DNA from: Austropuccinia psidii
Lineage: Eukaryota; Basidiomycota; Pucciniomycetes; Pucciniales; Sphaerophragmiaceae
Direction: 5' to 3'
DNA: 64,000 nucleotides
NCBI GenBank assembly: GCA_023105745.1
Contig: JALGQZ010000011.1
Location: 14,041,975-14,105,974 of the forward strand
Shown: in pieces, positions 55,405 through 64,000 of the stretch
Layout of the letters: each line of letters starts with the position of its first letter
How positions within the stretch are numbered: the stretch's first letter is position 1
Program-made: the position numbers and the translations under genes
Notes under the pieces: generated by a model
The model's input: the letters and a program-made list of their open reading frames with translations, nothing else
Databases searched by the model: none
Told to the model about the DNA's origin: nothing

Positions 55405-55887
55405 ATAAATATAAGTCTTTAATATAAAAGTGTTGTTTTTGGTAAGATATAGAAATTTTCCACGTAAAAATTGCTTTTATATCTTTTTTTTATTAAAAAA
55501 AATGAAAATAATTAAAGAAATGAAATTAAAATGGATAAAATATCTTTTTTATTGGTTTTTAATATTTCTATTTTTTTTTATGTTTTTATTTTTAAAGAAT
55601 AAAATAACAATGAAATATGATTCTTTTATAAAATCAATTTATAATATAAAATTATTTTCAATTTATAAAATATCTTTTTTAATCACTAGAGTCACTCAAA
55701 GAAAGTTTTTGCAGGTCTAAGGATGTGAAAAACCATGTGTAAGACAGTACAATTGCTTTCCAAATGCCTCAATAGCTTTTAAAATCAATAAATACAAAAT
55801 TATTATATAATTTTATGATTATAAGTATAATTTATTATTGGATAAGCCCAATTAGAATCTTCTTAAAGGTCTTTTTAGAATAAATAT

Positions 55888-55907
55888 CACATGGCCAGCC
55901 CCCCAAA
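55888..55907 (-). other. Gypsy-1 primer binding site candidate
   Basis: On the minus strand, TTTGGGGGGCTGGCC directly follows the 5' LTR; TGG at the third base is the standard start for pairing with a tRNA CCA end. The tRNA is not identified. Confidence 0.45.
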
Positions 55908-57905
55908 TGTAAGGTTTGACTATGAAAAAATAAGTAAAAATTACTAATATTTTACTTATTGTACTATTAATGTCCTTTAAATGAAATGAATAAGATAAGA
56001 ATAATTATAATAATAAAGAATTATTATAATTATGGCGTAAAAATAATTATATTATCAATAATTATATTATCAATAAAATATGATAATATAATTTATATTA
56101 TAAAATATAATATAATAAAATAAATATATTAATATAAAATAATTAATATATTTAATGGCACTTTATTATTGTTACAAAAAAATAATAAAGGCGTAAAAAA
56201 TTGTTTTGTATTAATAAAAAACAATTAATAACAATAATATTACCAATATTGAAGTTAAAAATTAATATAAATACTATTTATATTGATAGAATTATTAAAA
56301 GAATAATAAAGAGAAAATTATTATAATAAGAGAAAATGACCTACTTTAATACTTGATATAATAATTTTGAGATATTTTACGCGAAATAATGTAAATACAA
56401 CTTATCCAAATTGTATTTACAATAGAAAATAGAGAAAATTACAAATATTCTTGATTTTTATGTGGAAATGAGTTTTTAGAGAGATTTTTAACAAAAACAA
56501 TTAAATAAATGATTTAATCACGTCAAAATTGATGATTATAGTAAGATGATCTTTGGTCTTTAATAATATAAAAGTTTTATATATAAAGAATAAAGATATT
56601 ACCTTTTTAATTGTATTGATTTAATGTTTTTGATGCGTCTGAGGGGAGAACAGAGTAAAAAGAGCTCTATTTATAGTAAATACCTCCCTCCTAGAGTCCA
56701 ACAGGCTTCTAGTAGACGTGTACTGATCATATCCACAGGAATTGATCAATATTTTAAGGTTTGGTGATGATTACATCATGATCAAATCATATTACATCAT
56801 TATTACGCCATTATTTAGAGTTATCACTATCACTCTAGGTTTGATGATGTCAAAGGCTTGGCAGAACCCCAAAATTTGGGGATTTTATTAGTTTTAAGCA
56901 TAAACTAATAGTATTCACCAATTATATCACTCATATGACTGTTAAACTTAATTTAAGGTTACAGTGAGTGATCATAAATGATCAAATTAAACTCAGGCTT
57001 TGATCTTTAGTAAATTTTAAGGTTTACACGCTACAGAAATTCGGAGAGTGAATTCTAATAGCTTTGCATAACCTTATTATTCTGCCAAGAGCATTTCATT
57101 ACATAATCAAAACTCTATTTTTGATGATTTCTCTTGTAACTCATCTTTTCTGTTGAAATTTAATATTTTAAACTTCAAACTATGATTTCAAGGGGTTATA
57201 CCTTGAATACTATAATAAAAAATACATCATTCTTCACCAATGAACTAGTAGAATCCAACTCTGTCTACTTTTTTTTTAGGTTGGACCACTTTCACAACAA
57301 AGTGGTCAACAGCTCTGTTGATTTCAAGAAATAATTCCTTACAGGTTTTAACCTTGTTTATAACTTGTGAAATGAACCTCATTTCTGTATTCCTACAGTA
57401 ATTACGTGATGACTTTATTTTTGGTTCATCACTCTATCATGCCTAATTCAAGAGATATTAGCTAAAATCCTTGAATATATGCGTTGACCAAAAAAGTGCA
57501 TATATTCAGGTTAATTCCTTAAGTATTGATTTTGAAGCTTAGCTTCTTAATTGTTTTATATGTGGATTTTTATGGAGAATCCAATGAAACCATTTATTTC
57601 ACATGTTGTTTCATTGGTTTTTGAAATAAATAAGGATTTGTATTTTTATAAGGTATTATTACTTATAACTTATTAAATATTGACTTTACAGATATGCCAT
57701 AAAAATGTTATATGTGTATTTTACCATGGGGAATCCAATGGTAGAATTTATTTCACATGTTTATTCATTAGTCTTTAAGTTAAACCAAGTTTCATGCCAA
57801 TTTATGGTATTTTTTTAGTTTTAAGGTACTTATTTTTAATGTATAATTATATTAAATATTTCTTGTGACCTTTTTGGGTATGTGGTCATATCTCAAAGGT
57901 TCACA
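55908..57905 (-). repeat. Gypsy-1 5' LTR
   Basis: 1,998 bp, matching 47262-49250 almost throughout; one 20-bp difference is the doubled 'attatattatcaata' near 56,050. Confidence 0.92.
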
Positions 57906-57910
57906 TTTAC

Positions 57911-58829
57911 CCTCTTGGCAACAGTTAAAACTGCCTTTGTTGGTATCAAAGCCTCATCATCAATTGAGTCACAGACCCTGTGACTCAATTCCAGGCCAAA
58001 AGTGATGAACGTTTGCATGAATTTTGACATCTCATGCCTCTCAGCAACAATTTTGGGGGTCTGGCTCCCCATTAGAGCTAGAGTTCCTTTTCCCCCCAAT
58101 TTTAATCTTTCAAATTTATTTTTTCCTTACATTCCTAATCATGTATTATACTTGTAATTTACATATGTAATTCAATTGAATTTTAAGGTACAATACAGTA
58201 ATAATTGACGCCTCATATGTAAATCAAAGTTCACTTATGTAATACATGCACACATTTTGACATTTCAATTGAATTCAATTGAAATTACTTCAATTCCTCA
58301 TAACTTTTAAACTAAACACAACACCTCAATTTTAACACAAAAATTGATGGTTAACACCACATTTGGTGTGCATTAAATTAAAATTTTCAGGATTTTCAAT
58401 TTTGGTATTGAAAATAGTGAAAACTTAATTTAAGCTTATTTAGAGTTGAGTTACAAAACTTTCACTCAGAGGTGACCCTACCTAATTTTTTTATAAGGAA
58501 TCAAATTGTAAAATGACTTTTATATGTTTATTTATTGGATAAAAAGTTATAATATATTTTATATGAATTTTTACCAAAAATATTTTAATTTCATAATTTT
58601 TATTAAAAATTCCTTTTTACTTAATTTTTACAAGTAAAAATGGATTTTCATAATTTTAAATTTTATTGTAATTTTATTTTTAAATTATAGTTAAATTTTG
58701 ATTTTTAAATATAAATTTGTATTTATATTTTTATTTTTATAATATGAATAAATTTATTTTATTTATATTTGTATTTTAATTTATCAATTGTGGTCTTTTG
58801 GGTATATAAAAATACTTCTAAGGCTCACA
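57911..58829 (-). repeat. Gypsy-2 3' LTR, right fragment
   Basis: It continues the LTR broken at 47261 and ends GGCTCACA. It matches the inverted LTR sequence at 62393-63330, including a shared region of paired GAATTCAATTGAAAT motifs. Confidence 0.8.
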
Positions 58830-58853
58830 TTCCCTCCCCCTAAAAAAAGAATA

Positions 58854-60220
58854 TTACTTTGTCATATTGTTATTTCTAGTGTTCCTGAACCTTCTGAGAA
58901 GTTTAGTAGCTTCAGGTATGTCCTTTTTTGGCAACCATTCATATTTACAAGCACAATCACTGTACCTAAAAAGGTATTGCCTTACTTTGTTTGTCCTCAA
59001 CTTTCTTTCTTTGAGAACTTTGGTAATTCTCTTACTACAAGATGGCTCAACAGGAGGTATTGCTTGGGGAATTTTATTCCTCAAGGGAAATTTTTCAGCA
59101 TCACTAGATTTATATGGCTTTATCAAGCTCACTGGAAATGTAGGATGCGTATTGCTACGTTCTTCAGATAACTCTACTTCAACAGCATTTTCTCCATGGA
59201 GGGCCTTAATAACAAAAGTTCCTGAAAAGGAGTCTTTCAGCTTTTTACATCCTTTGATGTTATTGCAGTTAGTGGTGGATACAATAACTAAATCCCTCAC
59301 TTTGAAATCTGGAGTTGCATGTTATTTATCCCATTTGTCCTTAGCATATGCAAAAGAGTCTTTCATGCACCTTACTGAATGCTTTCTAGCTTTGTCTAGC
59401 ATTCCCTTGAAGCTAGAAGCTGTCGGATGTATTTCAATCAAATATTTCCTCAAGGAATCTTTGGGTAATTTGGGGTTCCATCCTTTTTCTAGGATAGCAG
59501 GAGTTTGATTGGTACTGGCATGGATTGATGTTTTATATGCTAATTCCAGTGCTGGCAACAGAGTACACCAATCATGGGTAAATCCATCACAATCTTTGAA
59601 TTCAACGCCATATGCACAAAATCCTCTTACCATGTCCTCTAAGGTTTGGATCATCCTTTCAGCCATACCATCAGTTTGTTGGTGGTAGGCTGTAGAGAAA
59701 GACAGCTTAGTGCCAAATAATTGGTGAAGATTTGTCCATAGTGCTGAAGTGAATTTGGGATCCCTGTCGCTAATGATATTTGTAAATATGCCAGTCCATG
59801 AAACTACTCTATTCCATATCACAAGAGCTGTATCCATGGCTGTATCATCTTTGTGACATGGTAAAAAGATTGAAGTCTTACTGAATCTGTCTACAATCAC
59901 TAGGCAAGCATAATAACTTCTGTAACCTCTTGGTGGTAGCCCAGTTACCCAATCCATATGGACAATTTCCCAAGGTCTGCTTGGCTTTCCATCATATTTC
60001 CAAGTCTCTTGCCAGTGGATTTATTTGCTTTTTGACATCTGTCACAGATTTTGCAATACTCTGCAACATCCTTCTGCCACATTGGCCACCATATACAGGT
60101 TTTTACTTTTTCTCTTGTTCTGTCTTCAGACAGATGTCCGGAGAAGGGGCTGTCATGGCATTCTTTCAGTAAAAGATTGATTAATGACCTCTCCACAACT
60201 GTCATGACACATGTGTGCTT
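58854..60220 (-). pseudogene. Gypsy-2 integrase with chromodomain
   Basis: The minus strand reads TKHTCVMTVVERSLIN, the H2C2 finger (HDSPFSGHLSEDRT, CKICDRCQKANK near 60,050), WVTGLPPRGYRS (core, near 59,940), SDRDPKFTSALW and the Glu in MAERMIQTLEDM near 59,650, then LELAYKTSIHASTNQT. The last part is a chromodomain (RITKVLKERKLRTNKVR, KYEWLPKKDIPEATK). One frame change lies near 59,950-60,000 and one stop near 59,320. It is about two-thirds identical to Gypsy-1 by eye, so it is a sister family. Confidence 0.83.
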
Positions 60221-61658
60221 TGTCACCCTGTGACTCAAAACCAGAGCACAAGCATGACAGCCAAAATACCATAAACCAATGGTATAGCCAAGATACCACC
60301 AAAACATGGAGCTGAGCCAAGTTAGCTGAAAAAGGTATCAAACAAAAGATAAAACTCACCCCTTTCCAAATATACAAGTCCCATCATCATACGACAAAGA
60401 ATAACAAAGTTATGCATGCTCAGAGTTATTGCTGAGCATAAACCTTAATTTTCACCCCTCATCTGAAATACAGAGTAAGAGGCTTAACCCCATCAAATGG
60501 GTATGAAAAATGAAGCTCTAAGTCAGGGCTATCCAATGGTACCAGCAAAACTGAGCTAGCACCAGTATTACAGAGGTTATGGTCAAATTCAGGCCAAATA
60601 AGGGTGAACAAAACATTCACCTCTCATCTAACTTCTACAGTTTTAGTGTGAGATACGTAATGTGGAGTCTTTTGGGAAAGAGCACAATCACGGCTATCTT
60701 ATGGTGTCATCAATTTCCTCATATCTCAACTAGAACAAACGTTATGGGGCAAACAAGCCCAATGCACCTTTTGCCCAAAACATGCATATGTACAAAAAGT
60801 CTTGTACATGGGATATCTTTGTCATATTTAATGATAACCATATCAAATAAGGTACCATTGTGTAGACCACATACAGGGATACACACCAAACCCATTTTGA
60901 GGTTGATATCTCAAACACTGACAAAGGTATGTCTGTTTTAAGGTCAAAATCCCACATTTTGTCCAATACAGTCTTAACATGGGATAATATCCCATAACCA
61001 TGATTATGAGGTGTCAAACAGACAAAGAAGCATGTTTATATTTCAATACCTCATAAGTCAGTCAATACTGGGGTCCCATACAGTTTCTGTACATCATTCT
61101 ATGCGTCATACACGTCAGAAGAGGGCTGTGTGGTCCCCAGATAAAGATTTTCACCCTGTATGGGCGAAAACAGCCGAGATGTGGTTTAAAAACCATATCT
61201 AAGCCCAATACAGGCTATACAGGTCCTTGCAAACCACAAGCTTGTCTCAGAGAGTGAAAATTCTTCACTTCCTCTACTTGGAAAGGTCTAACAGGCCTTC
61301 CACCCCATTTCAGGATAGAAAGGAGGCTTTTCACAGCCAGAAATGCTTTCCTCAGCCTGCTCTTACATTCCTACGTAGTACAACTGTCAAGTACAGTTCT
61401 ACTCTTGGAATATAAACAGGTATAGTTGTAATATTAATTATTGTAGTCTTTATTATTGTCATCCAACAGATAAAGCTGCACCCAGGGCTTTCAACAGCGC
61501 TCACCACCACTATTTCATAATAGTAAAGCCCTTAATATTCAACTTAAAGCCCTTATTCTTTATTATCAAACCTTTTTTATTAAATTTTACCATGTCACAG
61601 TCATAGTTAAAAGTTGAAAATATTCTTATTACCCTTTTATCATAGACTCAGCCTGACA
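60221..61658. repeat. solo LTR inside Gypsy-2 pol
   Basis: 1,438 bp starting TGTCACCCTG and ending GCCTGACA, with 5-bp flanks TGCTT (60216-60220) and AGCTT (61659-61663), four of five matching. It cuts the pol frame between LLDGIIFHRTK and TKHTCVM, which are joined in Gypsy-1. No coding frame inside is convincing. TG..CA ends and the missing internal part fit a solo LTR left by LTR-LTR recombination. Confidence 0.65.
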
Positions 61659-61861
61659 AGCTTGGTCCTGTGAAAAATTATACCATCCAGTAGGTGAAAT
61701 CTTCCTTCATCATAAGATCTTTTCCATACTTCATCCAAGGCATTTATTAGAGAGTTGTCTTTACAGTCTTTTTTAAGTAATTGGCATAAGATGCTACAAT
61801 TCTTATCTTGAATGTAACTATTTCTGACCTCTTCAAAGAAGGTGGTGTTCAAGTCTGTAAC
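61659..61861 (-). pseudogene. Gypsy-2 pol fragment (RNase H-integrase linker)
   Basis: The minus strand reads VTDLNTTFFEEVRNSYIQ, NCSILCQLLKKDCKDNS and GRFHLLDGIIFHRTK, the linker that in Gypsy-1 lies between RNase H and the integrase finger. It is cut at 61861 by LTR sequence. Confidence 0.75.
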
Positions 61862-62392
61862 TGTGAGCCTTGGAGGTATTTTCATATACCCAAAAGACCA
61901 CAAAAGATAAATTAAGACACAAATATAAATAAAATAAATTTATTTATATTATAAAAATGAAAATTGAAATATAAATACAAATTTATATTTGAAAAACAAA
62001 ATTTCATTATAATTTAAAAATGAAATTACAATAAAATTTAAAATTATGAAATTATATTTTTACTTGTAAAAATTAAGTAAAACGAATTTTTAATAAAAAT
62101 TGTGAAATTCAAATATATTTGGTAAAAAGTTATATAAAATATATTATAGCTTTTTATCCAATAAATGAAAATATAAAAATTATTTCACTATTTGATTCCT
62201 CATAAAAATTTAGGTGGGGTCACCTCTGAGTGAAATTTTTGTAACTCAACTCTAAATAAGCTTAAATTAAGTTTTTAGTATTTTCAATACAAAAGTTGAA
62301 AATCCTCAAAACTTTAATTTAATTCACACCACATGTGGTGTTAACCATCAATTTTTGTGTTAAAATTGGGGTGTTGTGATTAGTTTAGAAGT
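61862..62392 (+). repeat. inverted Gypsy-2-family LTR fragment
   Basis: 531 bp starting TGTGAGCC, the reverse complement of the end of the Gypsy-2 3' LTR. It breaks off at 'gtttagaagttgtgag', where the next copy starts. Confidence 0.8.
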
Positions 62393-64000
62393 TGTGAGCC
62401 TTAGAGGTAATTTCATATACCCAAAAGACCACAAATATAAAAAATAACATATTAATATAAATAAAATACATTTATTTATATTATTAAAATAAAAATAAAA
62501 AATATAAATATAAAATTATATTAAAAATAAAAAATTAATTATAATTTAAAAATAAAATTACTTTAAATTTTGTAAATATAAAATTACATTTATACTTGAA
62601 AAATTTAAGTAAAAATGAAATTTTAACAAAATTGTGAAAAAATAAATAAATTTGGAAAAAAGTTAAATAAAATTTATTATAACTTTTTATCCAATAAATA
62701 AACATATAAATTTTATTTCACCATTGGATTCCTCATAAAAAATCAGGTGGGGTCACCTCTGAGTGAAATTTTTGTAACTCAACTCTAAATAAGCTTAAAT
62801 TAAGTTTTTAGTATTTTCAATACAAAAGTTGAAAATCCTCAAAACCTTAATTTAATTCACACCACATGTGGTGTTAACCATCAATTTTTGTGTTAAAATT
62901 GAGGTGTTGTGTTTAGTTTAGAAGTTATGAGGAATTAAAGTATTTTCAATTGAATTCAATTGAAATGTCAAAATGTGCGCGTGTATTACATAAGTGAACT
63001 TTGATTTACATATGAGGTGTCAATTATTACTGTATTGTACTGTACAATTGAATTGAATTACATGTGTAAATTATAAGTATAATACATGATGAGGAATTAA
63101 AGGAAAAAATAAATTGGAAAGATTAAATTTGGGGGGGAAAAGGAACTCCAGCTCTAAGGGGGAGCTAGACCCCCAAAATCCTTGCTGAAAGGCGTGGGAT
63201 GTCAAAATTCACGCAAAAGTTCATCACTTTTGGCCTGGAATTGAGTTACAGGGTCTGTGGACTCAATTGATGATGAGGTTTTGATACCAACTGGGGTAGT
63301 TTTAGCTGTTGCCAAGAAGGTAAAACTACCCTTAAGATAAAACAATCATAATAAAAACAGTTTTAACTGGTTTCTACGCCTCTGACACACATTCTGACGT
63401 GTTTTGAAGGCTCTAGGCCTGGTATTGCTATAGTAATGGCTGATTTAAGGGTCTAAAATGGCTAAAATTGGCTAAAAATGGCTTAAACCAGCGCTTTTTG
63501 GTCTAAACCAGGGTTCAATGATGCCATAATTGGCTTTTCTGTTGTCAGACTGTTTTTCACGACTGACAAGAGTAAATTTTACTTTTGGAGTAAGAGAATT
63601 GATGGCTATAAAAGAATGTCTTCTTTGCCCCACTTTTCTCTTCATGTTAGAATCTTTTCCTTTTATTAATTAGTTTAAAACTGTTAAACCAATCAATCAA
63701 AGATTCCAACCACCACTTTTAAATCATTTTAATCCTTTTAACCACGTGAAAAAATCATTATAATCATTGTTTGTAACTCTTATAATCATTTTTACCCCTG
63801 AACCACCCCAAAAGTGAATTAAAGCATCTTTCATCACTGTTAACTTTGTCACTTTGTTTCCAAATTCACTCTGGTCACTTTTGGGCGTGTTTTCTCTTTA
63901 ATATTCTTTTTAAAGACTTTGTTCTTTAATTAATTGCTTGCAGTTCTTTGCTCAATTAATTCCAATTGAAATTGCTCTTGGAGAAATTTCTTTTGTAGCC
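62393..64000 (+). repeat. inverted Gypsy-2-family LTR, reaching the window edge
   Basis: Starts TGTGAGCCTTAGAGG and matches, inverted, the whole Gypsy-2 LTR (58829 down to 57911, then 47261 down to about 46584). It is therefore the uninterrupted version of the LTR that Gypsy-1 broke. An element on the plus strand may continue beyond the window. Confidence 0.8.

Larger units (their letters stand above)
47257..57910 (-). mobile_element. Gypsy-1: complete chromodomain Ty3/gypsy retrotransposon, inactive
   Basis: Two LTRs of 1,989 and 1,998 bp (47262-49250, 55908-57905) begin TGTAAGG and end GGTTCACA. A perfect TSD TTTAC lies at 47257-47261 and 57906-57910. The minus strand encodes gag, protease, RT, RNase H, integrase and a C-terminal chromodomain, the Ty3/gypsy chromovirus order. 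Several in-frame stops and at least two frameshifts in gag silence it. LTRs differ by scattered substitutions and small indels, so it is not new. It landed inside the LTR of Gypsy-2. Confidence 0.93.
46584..61861 (-). mobile_element. Gypsy-2: chromodomain Ty3/gypsy remnant, split twice
   Basis: Its 3' LTR is cut in two by Gypsy-1 (about 46584-47261 and 57911-58829). Its internal part (58830-61861, minus) keeps only the end of pol from the RNase H-integrase linker to the chromodomain, itself split by a solo LTR (60221-61658). A polypurine run (AGGGGGAGGGAA on the minus strand, near 58830-58845) abuts the LTR. The right edge stops at 61861 against LTR sequence in the opposite direction, so gag, protease, RT and the true 5' LTR are missing. 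The exact left LTR end is a guess (TGCTACA at 46584). Confidence 0.75.

Noticed and set aside
60579..61415. Plus-strand frames inside the solo LTR
   Set aside because: They lie in a sequence with LTR ends and insertion flanks and have no family features.

Overview
The window is repeat-rich, intron-containing nuclear DNA of a basidiomycete rust fungus (Pucciniales). Introns are short (about 58-92 nt) with GT-AG ends. The element families (copia-type and chromodomain Ty3/gypsy retrotransposons, Tnp2-type CACTA, PIF/Harbinger) and a multi-copy Zn2Cys6-like gene family resemble what I remember from the very large genome of Austropuccinia psidii. The species call is from memory of protein families, not from a search. 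I see no clearly intact host gene. Almost everything is transposable elements at different stages of decay.

Left part (1-8384): a decaying copia gag-protease (minus), a short unrecognised reading frame (2442-1659, minus), then a complete but inactive copia element on the minus strand (Copia-1, 2882-8072, TG..CA LTRs, TSD GTTAG).

Centre (8385-42552): three nested insertions. The outer shell is a PIF/Harbinger-like DNA transposon of about 3.9 kb of its own sequence (TIRs at 8385 and 42552), with a Myb/SANT-like partner gene (plus) and a transposase (minus). Its partner gene is split at 9068 by a copia insertion that is now a tandem LTR-internal-LTR-internal-LTR array (9068-39313) bounded by one TSD, CAAAC. 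The second copia copy is split inside gag at 14771 by a 21.3-kb CACTA-type element (14771-36101, 43-bp TIRs starting CACCAGGG, TSD TTG).

The CACTA-type element is the most interesting object. It carries, left to right, a Tnp2/Plavaka-like transposase (minus, broken by one nonsense codon and one frameshift), a Ser/Pro-rich accessory gene (plus, two nonsense codons), an SNF2 ATPase whose 737-codon frame stays open after three introns (minus), a Zn2Cys6-like gene with its own TATA box and GCTGAG inverted repeats (plus, frameshifted), a TET/JBP-like 2OG-Fe(II) dioxygenase (minus) and a five-exon gene of unknown function (minus). Five near-perfect palindromes plus one degraded copy of one consensus lie in almost every intergenic gap. 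Three related minisatellites (30-, 40- and 51-bp units) and subterminal CGTCAAG motifs complete it. A transposase paired with a base-oxidising enzyme and a chromatin remodeller suggests an element that edits its own epigenetic state; that is inference.

Right part (42553-64000): AT-rich DNA with a broken copy of a fungal tRNA ligase (Trl1-like, 44880-46438, plus), then a second stack of nested retroelements. A chromodomain Ty3/gypsy element (Gypsy-1, 47262-57905, about 2-kb LTRs, TSD TTTAC, minus) sits inside the LTR of another gypsy element (Gypsy-2). The pol of Gypsy-2 is split by a 1.4-kb solo LTR (60221-61658), and Gypsy-2 abuts inverted copies of its own LTR family (61862-64000).
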